Source: UBA3206 sp963623875
Lineage (GTDB): Bacteria > Bacillota_I > Bacilli_A > Acholeplasmatales > Anaeroplasmataceae
NCBI GenBank assembly: GCA_963623875.1
Contig: CAVFNL010000045.1
Coordinates: forward strand, 39,732 to 103,731
Reading direction: 5' to 3'
Length of the DNA stretch: 64,000 bases
Shown here: one piece after another, positions 55,156-63,877 of the stretch
Position numbering within the stretch: position 1 is the stretch's first letter
Layout of the letters: every line of letters starts with the position of its first letter
Translations under genes and position numbers: made by a program
The notes under the pieces: generated by a model
The model's input: the letters and a program-made list of their open reading frames with translations, nothing else
Databases searched by the model: none
What the model was told of the DNA's origin: nothing

Positions 55156-56485
55156 AGATATAAGCCTTTATATTTTTATCTCTTGATACCTTATATGCGG
55201 CTAATGATGCATATATTTGATTTGTTGAGAAATTTGTAGTTGTATCAGTTGTTTGAACTTTAATAAGTCCTAATGTTTCATCATAGAAACCATCTAATAA
55301 AACTTCAATAATATCTTTTGAATCTACTTCATATGCTTCTTGTCTTGGCGATACATTAAGAGCTGCAAAAGCTATTAATTGTAATGCTAGTGAAGTTGAA
55401 CCATATGTAGTAGTTCTATAGTTCAGTTTATCTAAAATACTATTATCTGTGTATTTATCAAAAAGAGCTAATGAACCTACTTGCCAACAAAGTGCGTCAG
55501 GTCCCCATGTGGTGCTAGATTCAGTTGCGGCCGAAACTAATGTTTCAAGATTTGTAGATGTGATTCCTAGTGTTTTTGCGAATGGCACAACAAACGGTGT
55601 TACATAATCGCTATATGTTGTATCAATATCGTTTATGTATGTTTGATACCAAGTTTTAAATGCACTAAGATTAAGTCCTAATGATTTAGCAGTCCAATAA
55701 TATTTTCCAATATTAGCACCACTAAGTGTTGTAATATCAACTGATTCTAAATCACTTTTTAATGTATCGTTAGATACATCCTTAAATAAGTTTGTATCAT
55801 ATCCATTTGAAATCATTAAATTATTAATCATATGATTCCAATAGGTAGAATCAGTATATTTCGTTTGCGCTTCTACTACGTCTTTCATATATGTTTTTGC
55901 ATAATGGTAGAATGCTTTATCTACTAAAATATCATATTCATCAAATGTTCCATATCCTGATGATTTTGTGTTCCAGCATTCAACCTTAAATTCAAATACA
56001 TCTCCTGCATTTATTTCTAAAGAATCAACTCCAACACTACTTAAAGTGCCATTTTCATAAATAGCTACATAATAATTACTATCAACTATAGAATTATTAA
56101 TACTTGTAATATAGTGTCCGTATGAACTATTTGTACTTACTACATCAAAATTAGCATCTAATGCTTCATATACTGTTTTGTAATCTGATAATTTAACAGT
56201 TTTAGTTCCTAAATTTTCAGAATCAATATCGTAAACTTTGATTTCAAATTCAATTTGTTTCTTTAAATCTTGGATTTCTTTTTCTAAATCTGATTTTTCC
56301 TTTTCAAGATTAGATTTTTGTTTTTCAAGATCTGCTTTTTCTTGTTCCAAACTTGCTTTATCTTTTTCAAGTTCTTCAATTTTATCTTCTAATTCATCCT
56401 TATCATCATCACTCGAACATCCCGCAAGTGTAATAATACCAAAAATGATTAAAAGATTTAAAAATATTAATTTAATCTTTTTCAT
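55148..56485 (-). CDS. Transcobalamin-like lipoprotein (coiled coil, DUF4430, alpha-helical domain)
   Basis: A 445-residue surface lipoprotein with lipobox LAGC (C23) after an N-terminal signal peptide. A Lys/Glu/Leu heptad coiled coil (about 25-80) acts as a stalk. A DUF4430 beta domain follows (about 82-180): 'YGHYITSINNSIVDS', 'YYVAIYENGTLSSVGVDSL', 'INAGDVFEFKVECWN'. This matches the C-terminal domain of animal transcobalamin/intrinsic factor. Residues ~185-440 are alpha-helical with repeats ('GPDALCWQVGSLALFDKY', 'STSLALQLIAFAALN'), like the alpha6-alpha6 barrel of transcobalamin, but with domain order reversed. A cobalamin riboswitch lies directly upstream and a DUF4430-ECF S component gene follows. 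I predict a B12-binding receptor at the membrane surface. The domain reading is by eye. Confidence 0.83.
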   Translation of the reverse strand: MKKIKLIFLNLLIIFGIITLAGCSSDDDKDELEDKIEELEKDKASLEQEKADLEKQKSNLEKEKSDLEKEIQDLKKQIEFEIKVYDIDSENLGTKTVKLSDYKTVYEALDANFDVVSTNSSYGHYITSINNSIVDSNYYVAIYENGTLSSVGVDSLEINAGDVFEFKVECWNTKSSGYGTFDEYDILVDKAFYHYAKTYMKDVVEAQTKYTDSTYWNHMINNLMISNGYDTNLFKDVSNDTLKSDLESVDITTLSGANIGKYYWTAKSLGLNLSAFKTWYQTYINDIDTTYSDYVTPFVVPFAKTLGITSTNLETLVSAATESSTTWGPDALCWQVGSLALFDKYTDNSILDKLNYRTTTYGSTSLALQLIAFAALNVSPRQEAYEVDSKDIIEVLLDGFYDETLGLIKVQTTDTTTNFSTNQIYASLAAYKVSRDKNIKAYIFA

Positions 56486-56518
56486 TATTTTTATCCTTTC
56501 CTATATATTCACCATATA

Positions 56519-56645
56519 AAAATAGGTCTCCTGACTTAAATTCACATATCTAGAGCCTTCCCAGTTTCCTAGTGACATATACTAGACAATCCTTATTACA
56601 GTTGCGGGTACAGTTAATGATTCAAACATTATTCCCTTACATTCT
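56519..56645 (-). promoter_or_regulatory. Cobalamin (B12) riboswitch
   Basis: On the minus strand the B12 box AAGTCAGGAGACC (56524-56536) is intact. Upstream are the conserved core ACCCGCAACTGTAA (56597-56610 region), the GTCACTAG and CTGGGAAGG elements and the initial GGGAA. After the aptamer, CCTAT can pair with ATAGG next to the ribosome site AAAGGA, suggesting translational control by adenosylcobalamin. It is upstream of the transcobalamin-like lipoprotein gene. Confidence 0.93.
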
Positions 56646-56661
56646 TATATGACTTTTTAAG

Positions 56662-56696
56662 TATAACATTAAAAGATAAAAAGGTTAAGAAAACCT
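56662..56696 (-). promoter_or_regulatory. Promoter of the B12 operon
   Basis: On the minus strand TATACT follows a TTAACC -35-like box by 17 bases; the latter lies in the 3' arm of the preceding terminator. Weak motif call. Confidence 0.4.
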
Positions 56697-56706
56697 TAAC
56701 CTTTTT
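56678..56706 (-). terminator. Terminator of the pectin methylesterase gene
   Basis: A perfect 12-bp stem AAAAAGGTTAAG/CTTAACCTTTTT with a 5-base loop is symmetric, with T-rich ends on both strands. Confidence 0.88.
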
Positions 56707-56735
56707 ACTATACTTAAAAACTATGCTTATATTTA

Positions 56736-59700
56736 TTAGAAAACTATTTCAATAGCTCCAATATAACCATTTGTAGTAGATGTAATAGTAACTATACCAC
56801 CGGCAGTTACACTATATTCATATGCCGTACTATCAGAAGCTGTAGAAGGTGTTGTAGATGTAGCTATAGTAGTACCATCAAGATTTACTGTAGAATTTAC
56901 TGTACCTTGGTAGTAATAAATTTTTATAGTACAAGCGCCACTTACTTTAAATGAAATAGTTGCGCCAGTATTAAATTTTAACCAGTTTCCTCCACCATTT
57001 GTTACAGCTCCATTATATGTAATATTATCATATGTACATTCACTTGTAGACGAAACCATTGTACCATCTTTATCATTATGATTTAATGATGTTGTTGTGG
57101 TTGCAGTTGCAGAATATGAACCACCTTTATAAGTAACAAATGTATTTGACTTTATAGTTGTATCCACACTACCTACAGTAACAGAATATGTTTTACTTAT
57201 AGTTCCTATTGTTACAGTAACATCATATACTCCATCAGTAGTCATTATTACTGCTGAACTATCAACTGCATATGATGTTGATGGTAATTCAACAATAGTA
57301 TTATCACTATAAACGCCCTTAACAACTAGTCCCGTACTATCAAATGTAGCATCTTTTTCAAATGCCTTTGTTACATTAGTTGTATCAAGCACAATATCAG
57401 TTAATGTAGCAGCGGCTGGTGCTTCTTCATTAGGATTTACAATGATAGAATAAAGATATACTTGAGATGTAGCTGTAAATGTTACAGTTTGAGCACTTGC
57501 AAAGAAATATGTTACAGTATCAGAATTAGCATATTTTACTGTAGTATCTACTGATCCCGCTACTTTATAACCATAAGTTGTAGAATACGTATTAACTGTT
57601 ATTGAAGTATTAGCTTCAACATCTAATGAAATTGTAGTTCCTGCATTCCATTGTGAGTCACCGTCTGTTCTTGCTTCAAGTTTACCTGAAGTAGCGTCAA
57701 TAGTTAAACCACCTAAAGTAGTTGTTTTACCACTAGCTTTTTCTGTATAAGTATATGAAGTACCTGTTGAAGACGATAAACCATTAAAATAATAATATGT
57801 TTTATCATCTACATCAATTGATTTTGATTCTGGGTCCCAAACATCATCATATGTTACACCACCGTTTGTTTTACCAAAAATTGTAGCAAATTCAGTATAT
57901 TTAGCTGCTTCTTCAGCTGTAAGTATTGTATTTACATTACTCAAATTATCAGTTAATGTAATAGCGGTTCCATCTGCATATTTGTTGTTATAGAACTTGA
58001 TATTAAGTGTTGCAATATTTACATCACTTAAAAGTCCTGTTGAAATTGTCTTGTTTTCATCAGTCGCAAGTTTTGAATCAAATTTTGAATTTAGGTATAC
58101 AACATTTGAAGTTGAAGCCCAAGGACGAGCGATTGCATAAGTTCCTACAAAGTCGCTTGATGTAGTGAAATTACAATTGTTGAAGATTGCTCCATATTTT
58201 GGCGCATCACTTGATGATTTGTTTTGTCCTTTAAATGCTGTAATATATGCATTAACTTTATCGTCAGTTCCTGATGCTTTACCTTTTCTTGTTTCAATAG
58301 TACATCCATCAAAATATGCAGTTCCATTTGTTCCGAAGATATAATCTACAGTACCACAAATAAATGAATCTTTAATATATGCACGTCCTGTAAATAATTC
58401 TATAGTATCTTGCCATCCAAGAAGTCTTGAATTTTGAATAAGAAGCTTATCACCTTGAACTAATAATGCAAGAGCCCTTTCTCCACTACCTTCGTATGAA
58501 GTACCATTATAAGCACTAATTGAATTGTAGTAATTTGAAATAGTAATTCCAATTAATTCACAACACTTAGCAGATTCACGTACGGCTACTGTTTGAGTAG
58601 AATCAGTTACATGACTAAATCCTGATTCATCTTCTTTTCCATATACTGAATCCCATTCAATAATTGTATTTTCTGCATTTGCTGATGTTGCAATTAATGA
58701 AGTATATGGAAGAGTTAATTCTAATTTTTCATTATATGTTCCCTCTGCAATATATACATTCTTTCTATACTCGCTAATACCATCTTGTAATCCCAAGAAA
58801 TCTAGAGCTTGTTGGATTGTTGTAAATGTATTAGCTTCTATTGCAGCATTAGAATCATCAGTATATTGGCTTAATGTTGTCTTAGCTCCAATAGTTCCTG
58901 TATAATTTTTATCTACATATACATTACATATAGTAGCACTATTAACTGTTGCTTTACACACTGCTGTATCAACTACATAAACCTTAAATGTTTGTGTTTT
59001 TTCAACACCATTTAATGTTACTTTAACTGTAACAGTTTTTTCTCCTGATGTTGTTGAATCAAATCCCGAAATAGTTACATATGATGCAGCTGTATCAAGA
59101 AGTTCTTCATACGAATTATTTTCTGATAAGGCAGTAATTGTTAATGCATCTTTATCAAGGGTATCATTTAATTTATATACTTGTTGAACAGTCTTATTTA
59201 TATATTGACCATTTCCAGCTTTAGTATTTGAACTAGATTTTTCAATAGCATTAAACCCTAATTCGATATTAGCAAGATCATATACATTAACATCATATGA
59301 TGCAGTAAAATTAGTATTTTCCTTGTATTTAACTGTTACACTATATGTTCCAGCTTTAGTTTTATCAAATGTTGATGTTACTTCATAGTCGTTTGAAGAT
59401 AATTCATCAGTTGCACCATTCTTATATTTTAAATTAACTTTAATACTTGATGTATCAAGAGTTTGACCTGCAAAGTATGAAGTTTTACCTTTAGTTGAAA
59501 TTTCAATTCCTGTAGCTTCTGATTTTTCTGCTTCAACTTTTGTTCCAATATAGTAGAAGTTATAACCGTTAGATTCAACTATATAATAATCTCCTTTTTC
59601 AAGTCCTGTTAAATTAATATTGAACACATCAGATGTTGTTGTAGATTTTGTATAAATTGATTTACCGTTTGAATCAAGTATTGTGATAGATCTTTCACCA

Positions 59701-60629
59701 GTACCTGCAGGCGCAACCGCAATGTCTAATTGTCCTTTTCCTTGAAGTGTTACTTTTATTGCTTTTGATTTGATTTTAGAAACATCGCTAATAACTGTAG
59801 TACCCACCTCATATCCTGTAGCAGAATCAGTTTTTCCACCATCGTATTCGGAAACACCTTTCAATTTTAATCGAGGTGCTACAACTGTAGTTTCATCATA
59901 TTTAGTAATTTTTTTTGTAGAACTTTTATCAAGCTCTCCACCAGCATAAACTACTACATTATCATAAGTATTAGTTGTAGTATTATCATAAGTTCTATCA
60001 TTCCATGTTATTTCTTTTATAACAGTTTGTGTAGTATCTTGAGGTTTTACCTCTTTTGGTGTTTCACTCCATTTAGCATATAGCGTAATATTTGCACTAA
60101 CTGCCGTATCAAAACTAAATGCAGCAGTTAAAGCTTCATCAGTATACCATCCTTCGAATGTATAAGTTACACTATCTGTTTCTGCTTTAGTAGGCGCAGT
60201 AGGCATAGTAGCTTTTGTACCTTTATCTATTTCTTGACTTGCAACTGAAGAACCACCATTAGTATTAAATGTTATAGTTACCTTCTCTGTAGTTGGTGTA
60301 GTTGGAGTAGTATTTTTAGTCCATTTTGCAATTAATGTAAGATTAGATGTGACTTCTTTTGAGAAATCATATTTTGTTCCATCTGATAAATACCATCCAT
60401 CAAATGTGTATCCTTCATAAGTTAGAGTTTTACTTGAGACTTTATCACCTTTCTTAACTTTAACAGTCTCAATTGTATCTAACTTAATAGAGTCAGATGT
60501 ATCTGGATCATTAACATTAAATTCTACTGTGTAGCTTGTAGTTTTACTTCCACAAGAAACTAATGTTAATGTTGTTGCAAGTGCAAGAGATGTACTTGCT
60601 ATTAATTTGATTTTTTTCTTTTTATTCAT
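56736..60629 (-). CDS. Surface lipoprotein pectin methylesterase with B repeats and carbohydrate-binding-like modules
   Basis: A 1297-residue modular lipoprotein (lipobox LVSC, C26). Two InlB-type B repeats ('GYTFDGWYLSDGTKYDFS', 'YTFEGWYTDEALTAAFSFD') lie at about 35-105 and 115-190. A beta-sandwich module is at about 200-370. Ig-like domains follow at about 375-560. The pectinesterase beta-helix is at about 600-890. Catalytic residues are Q740/D741 in 'GWQDT', the nucleophile D762 in 'GTVDYIFG', and R835 in 'RPW'. Position 718 is Arg where most pectinesterases have the anion-hole Gln ('ERALAL' versus 'QAVAL'). The C-terminus has two more beta-sandwich modules (about 990-1085 and 1190-1297) around an Ig-like one. 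It removes methyl groups from pectin at the cell surface. AAAGGA precedes the ATG. No pectate lyase or transporter is in the window. Confidence 0.92.
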   Translation of the reverse strand: MNKKKKIKLIASTSLALATTLTLVSCGSKTTSYTVEFNVNDPDTSDSIKLDTIETVKVKKGDKVSSKTLTYEGYTFDGWYLSDGTKYDFSKEVTSNLTLIAKWTKNTTPTTPTTEKVTITFNTNGGSSVASQEIDKGTKATMPTAPTKAETDSVTYTFEGWYTDEALTAAFSFDTAVSANITLYAKWSETPKEVKPQDTTQTVIKEITWNDRTYDNTTTNTYDNVVVYAGGELDKSSTKKITKYDETTVVAPRLKLKGVSEYDGGKTDSATGYEVGTTVISDVSKIKSKAIKVTLQGKGQLDIAVAPAGTGERSITILDSNGKSIYTKSTTTSDVFNINLTGLEKGDYYIVESNGYNFYYIGTKVEAEKSEATGIEISTKGKTSYFAGQTLDTSSIKVNLKYKNGATDELSSNDYEVTSTFDKTKAGTYSVTVKYKENTNFTASYDVNVYDLANIELGFNAIEKSSSNTKAGNGQYINKTVQQVYKLNDTLDKDALTITALSENNSYEELLDTAASYVTISGFDSTTSGEKTVTVKVTLNGVEKTQTFKVYVVDTAVCKATVNSATICNVYVDKNYTGTIGAKTTLSQYTDDSNAAIEANTFTTIQQALDFLGLQDGISEYRKNVYIAEGTYNEKLELTLPYTSLIATSANAENTIIEWDSVYGKEDESGFSHVTDSTQTVAVRESAKCCELIGITISNYYNSISAYNGTSYEGSGERALALLVQGDKLLIQNSRLLGWQDTIELFTGRAYIKDSFICGTVDYIFGTNGTAYFDGCTIETRKGKASGTDDKVNAYITAFKGQNKSSSDAPKYGAIFNNCNFTTSSDFVGTYAIARPWASTSNVVYLNSKFDSKLATDENKTISTGLLSDVNIATLNIKFYNNKYADGTAITLTDNLSNVNTILTAEEAAKYTEFATIFGKTNGGVTYDDVWDPESKSIDVDDKTYYYFNGLSSSTGTSYTYTEKASGKTTTLGGLTIDATSGKLEARTDGDSQWNAGTTISLDVEANTSITVNTYSTTYGYKVAGSVDTTVKYANSDTVTYFFASAQTVTFTATSQVYLYSIIVNPNEEAPAAATLTDIVLDTTNVTKAFEKDATFDSTGLVVKGVYSDNTIVELPSTSYAVDSSAVIMTTDGVYDVTVTIGTISKTYSVTVGSVDTTIKSNTFVTYKGGSYSATATTTTSLNHNDKDGTMVSSTSECTYDNITYNGAVTNGGGNWLKFNTGATISFKVSGACTIKIYYYQGTVNSTVNLDGTTIATSTTPSTASDSTAYEYSVTAGGIVTITSTTNGYIGAIEIVF

Positions 60630-60674
60630 GATTATTTATCCTTTCTTTTTTCTGATTTCATAAATACAATTCAT

Positions 60675-60703
60675 ATTCTAATACATAAAAATCAGTTTTG
60701 CAA
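60675..60703 (-). promoter_or_regulatory. Promoter of the pectin methylesterase gene
   Basis: On the minus strand TTGCAA (60698-60703) and TAGAAT (60675-60680) are spaced 17 bases apart. The -35 box overlaps the first cre-like box. Confidence 0.65.
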
Positions 60704-60726
60704 GCGCTTTCTATAAAACGCTTTCA
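60699..60726. promoter_or_regulatory. Two back-to-back cre-like (CcpA) boxes
   Basis: TGCAAGCGCTTTCT (60699-60712) and ATAAAACGCTTTCA (60713-60726) each resemble the catabolite-responsive element TGWAANCGNTNWCA. They abut exactly and overlap the -35 box, a layout suited to repression by CcpA or another LacI-family protein. Confidence 0.6.
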
Positions 60727-60733
60727 TTTTTTT

Positions 60734-60763
60734 CGAAAAAATAGACCAAATTTTCATTTGGCC
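60734..60763 (-). terminator. Terminator of the 385-aa lipoprotein gene
   Basis: On the minus strand GGCCAAAT/ATTTGGTC with a GAAA loop (60744-60763) is followed by TATTTTTT. Confidence 0.85.
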
Positions 60764-60771
60764 CATTAATT

Positions 60772-61929
60772 TTAATTATTTTTTGTAATTGAAAGATATT
60801 CTGCTTGGAATATATATCCTGATCCATCAGTTCTATATAACTTATAAGTACCTGCACTTACATTAAATACATATTGTGCAACTTTATCTTTACCAGCATC
60901 ATCCTTTTCAACAGGTTGTACTTCAGTATAGGTAGCATCCGAAGGATTTAAAATTCCTAATCCTTGACTTACTTCAGCATACACTATTATATATCCATCT
61001 TGAGCACATGTAACATTTAATGAAGCTAAAGAAGTATAAGTAGAATCTACTTCTTTCTTTCCACCTAAGGCATAACATTTAGTGAAATCTTTTGTAGTTT
61101 TAGAATCAAGCATATCAAATTGATTTAGTTTTACACCACTAAGTCCTGTGCATAATGATGAACCATCAAAAAGTGTTGCGTCCGAAACATCACCTTTTGT
61201 CCATGTTCTCTCACGTTTTTTAATTTCATTTTTATTTTTATCAGCTGAAACTTCAAACACTTCATCATCTGTCTTAAATGATATTAATGCATCTTTATCT
61301 GCAACATCATAATTTGTAAAATCAATTGTGCTTGTAGTTAATGCATATCCATCTTTTGCACTTAATTTCGTTGTATAAACTGCTTTTAATTCTATATCTT
61401 CTGTGATTGCGCTAGCAAAATCAAATGCTGTACCATCTTTTTTATACCATCCCGCAAATGTATATTTATACACTGTATCATTTCCATTATCTTCATCAGT
61501 TTTGGTAGGATCACTTGGTTTTGTAATAGTAGTTGATTCATCACATGTAATACTAGCTACGCTACTACCTCCATTAGAATCAAATGTTACAGTACATACT
61601 TTTTGCCATTTTGCATACAATATGGTATCAGTATTTATCGCATCTCCACTATTATATTTATTTGTAAGTTCTTTATTTGTATACCACCCAACAAATCTAT
61701 ATCCTGTATATGTTGGAGTATAAGAAGTTAATTCAAAACCCTCTCCTTCTTTTACAACAATATCATTATACATTGTTGGAACTATAGTATCTGATGTATT
61801 AGGGTCATTTGAATTAAATGCTACTTTATATTTTACTTCTTCTTTATCTTTTCCACATGATGCAAGGCCAAGCATTGCAAGTGCACATGTTGAAATTAAA
61901 GTTAATCTTTTGTATATCTTTTTCTTCAT
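60772..61929 (-). CDS. Lipoprotein with two InlB-type B repeats
   Basis: A 385-residue surface lipoprotein. The signal peptide ends in lipobox LASC (about C25). Two B repeats lie at about 38-110 ('GYRFVGWYTNKELTNKYNSG') and 112-188 ('YTFAGWYKKDGTAFDFAS'). The C-terminal ~190 residues form a beta-rich module ('DGYIIVYAEVSQGLG', 'GTYKLYRTDGSGYIFQAEYL') like the beta-sandwich modules in the adjacent pectin methylesterase. It lacks a visible catalytic domain and may bind glycan. The ATG at 61929 follows AAGGAGAA; an earlier ATG is less likely. Monocistronic. Confidence 0.85.
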   Translation of the reverse strand: MKKKIYKRLTLISTCALAMLGLASCGKDKEEVKYKVAFNSNDPNTSDTIVPTMYNDIVVKEGEGFELTSYTPTYTGYRFVGWYTNKELTNKYNSGDAINTDTILYAKWQKVCTVTFDSNGGSSVASITCDESTTITKPSDPTKTDEDNGNDTVYKYTFAGWYKKDGTAFDFASAITEDIELKAVYTTKLSAKDGYALTTSTIDFTNYDVADKDALISFKTDDEVFEVSADKNKNEIKKRERTWTKGDVSDATLFDGSSLCTGLSGVKLNQFDMLDSKTTKDFTKCYALGGKKEVDSTYTSLASLNVTCAQDGYIIVYAEVSQGLGILNPSDATYTEVQPVEKDDAGKDKVAQYVFNVSAGTYKLYRTDGSGYIFQAEYLSITKNN

Positions 61930-61957
61930 ATCAAAATTCTCCTTCACAATTCACATT

Positions 61958-61986
61958 ATTTTACTATAATATTTAATTATTTACAA
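61958..61986 (-). promoter_or_regulatory. Promoter of the 385-aa lipoprotein gene
   Basis: On the minus strand TTGTAA (61981-61986) and TAAAAT (61958-61963) are spaced 17 bases apart. Confidence 0.5.
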
Positions 61987-61997
61987 GTTTAAAGGAC

Positions 61998-62027
61998 AAA
62001 AAAGCACATCGCATAACGCAATGTGCT
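61998..62027 (-). terminator. Terminator of the 613-aa lipoprotein gene
   Basis: AGCACAT pairs with ATGTGCT (62003-62009, 62021-62027) with inner GC pairs, followed on the minus strand by TTTTTTG. Confidence 0.85.
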
Positions 62028-62035
62028 ATTTATTA

Positions 62036-63877
62036 TCAAGCAAATCCTCCAACCATTAAATTATCAATAATTACATTTCTATCAGCAGTTGAAACATTTC
62101 CAAAACGAATTGATGAAATATTATTTACACCTGAAACTACAACATTAGTAGCTAAATCATATTTGTTAGTTTCATCGCATACTCTAATGCTATAAGTTAA
62201 TCCATCCGCATTAAGCGTAAAATCAATCTCATATGTATACTTTGTACCGGCAACTTTATTTTGATCAATATGAGTTGCATTGTTACCAGGTCTATATCCA
62301 AATTTATCTTTTTCATCTGATTGGTTATCAAAAATTCTTGTATCACCACTATATAATGCAAACGAATCCCATTTTGATGCATTAACACTTTCTATAATAT
62401 CAAATTGAATTCTTGCGACTATTGCTTTATCAGTGTATACAAGATTTTTTAAAGCATATTCTAAATATCCTTTATTATTTTTATAAGAAATCTTTAATGA
62501 ACCATTTTCATTTGAAACATTAGCATTATTAACTGTTATTTGTTCATATGATTCTACATTTTTAATATCAAACATTTCATATAATTCAAATCCTGTAAAA
62601 GATGTTGTTAATGTCCATTTTGCATAAAGTGTTGTATTTGCATTGATTGCACCAGCAGCTGCAGCATTCTTTAAAGCCACATCTGTATACCATCCGGCAA
62701 ATGTATACTTACCAGTAGGATCTATAAGAGGCTCAAGATCTGATGCAGTAATTTCTGTTACTGCTTTTTTATCTGCAACTTCAGGTATATAAATTACATT
62801 TTCTTCATAAGTTAAATTAAATTTAACTTGATTCCATTTAGCATATAATGTTAAATCAGATGCAGCTGAAGTTAATTCATCTGCTTTTCTCGTTAATTCT
62901 TTATCTGCATACCAACCTTCAAATTCATAACTATCTGTATTTTCAAGTGTTGGAAGTTCATTATTTGTAAGTGTGTTAGTATTTATAACCTTATTAGAAA
63001 TTTGTTCTGCTTCATCATTATTCATTACATAAGTAATTGTAGTTGCTTTATTATTTATAATGATATTTGCACTGTTAGTTTCAATTTTAGGTGTTTGTAC
63101 ATTATCTAGTGTTTCAAAATTGATTTGAACTTGATATGAACCACTTGCCATAGGTCTAGTTGTAGACCATGTAGAATTCTCTCCAGTAGTATATTTATAT
63201 GTTATTGACTTTAATCCTAATTTAGTTAACTTTTCTTGTGATAAATCTGGAGATAAAATAATCTCTTCCCCATCTAAAGTTACAGTTGCATAATTTGAAA
63301 CATAGTCTCCTGTAAATTCAACTCTTTTTTCAGTGAACTTGAAATTTTCATCTGTTATTTTTGTAGGTTCATTTATTTGTAATTCACAAACCATATCTGG
63401 TATTCTTTTATATCTGTTTTCATTTACACTAAATGACATAACAACAAAATATGTACCTTTTTCCTTTATAGAATCAGTTTCAAGTTTTGTTCCTATATTA
63501 TCTTTTAAATGAATACCATCAGCATCCCAGTATTGGTTGCTACTAGGTGTGTTAATATCATCAATACTAACAGTACTACTCTTCTTATAATATTTATAAG
63601 TAATTCCTGTAACACCATCAATATCAGCAAATGTTATAGGTTGTCCCTTACTATTTGTACCTTGTAGCTTATATCCTGCTGTTGCATCTACATCAGTAGT
63701 TAATACTTCCTTAACAGTACCACACCATATTGGTTGAGTTGATAAAACCAAATAATCATTATCTGTAATATCTGCAATTTCATCAACACCACCTGTTTTT
63801 TGATCATATCCACATCCTACAAGTGAAAGTGCAGCAACTGCAGCGATAGATAGTACTATAAATCTTTTTGCTTTCAT
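62036..63877 (-). CDS. Lipoprotein with InlB-type B repeats and C-terminal lectin-like module
   Basis: A 613-residue surface lipoprotein (lipobox LVGC, C22). An N-terminal ~270-residue region with Ig-like strands contains 'SITYKYTTGENSTWST' and 'GTYFVVMSFSVNENRYKR'. Two B repeats follow at about 275-345 ('YEFEGWYADKELTRKADEL') and 347-420 ('YTFAGWYTDVALKNAAA'). The final ~185 residues form a jelly-roll-like beta domain ('SYEQITVNNANVS', 'ASKWDSFALYSGDTRIFDN', 'SSIRFGNVSTADRNVIIDNL'), the layout of concanavalin-like carbohydrate-binding or LamG-type modules. No catalytic site is seen. AAAGGAG precedes the ATG. It is the third B-repeat lipoprotein gene in a row. Confidence 0.85.
   Translation of the reverse strand: MKAKRFIVLSIAAVAALSLVGCGYDQKTGGVDEIADITDNDYLVLSTQPIWCGTVKEVLTTDVDATAGYKLQGTNSKGQPITFADIDGVTGITYKYYKKSSTVSIDDINTPSSNQYWDADGIHLKDNIGTKLETDSIKEKGTYFVVMSFSVNENRYKRIPDMVCELQINEPTKITDENFKFTEKRVEFTGDYVSNYATVTLDGEEIILSPDLSQEKLTKLGLKSITYKYTTGENSTWSTTRPMASGSYQVQINFETLDNVQTPKIETNSANIIINNKATTITYVMNNDEAEQISNKVINTNTLTNNELPTLENTDSYEFEGWYADKELTRKADELTSAASDLTLYAKWNQVKFNLTYEENVIYIPEVADKKAVTEITASDLEPLIDPTGKYTFAGWYTDVALKNAAAAGAINANTTLYAKWTLTTSFTGFELYEMFDIKNVESYEQITVNNANVSNENGSLKISYKNNKGYLEYALKNLVYTDKAIVARIQFDIIESVNASKWDSFALYSGDTRIFDNQSDEKDKFGYRPGNNATHIDQNKVAGTKYTYEIDFTLNADGLTYSIRVCDETNKYDLATNVVVSGVNNISSIRFGNVSTADRNVIIDNLMVGGFA

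Noticed and set aside
56238..56410. Repeated short motifs that could look like a tandem-repeat array.
   Set aside because: They encode the Lys/Glu/Leu heptads of the lipoprotein coiled coil and are explained by coding constraints.
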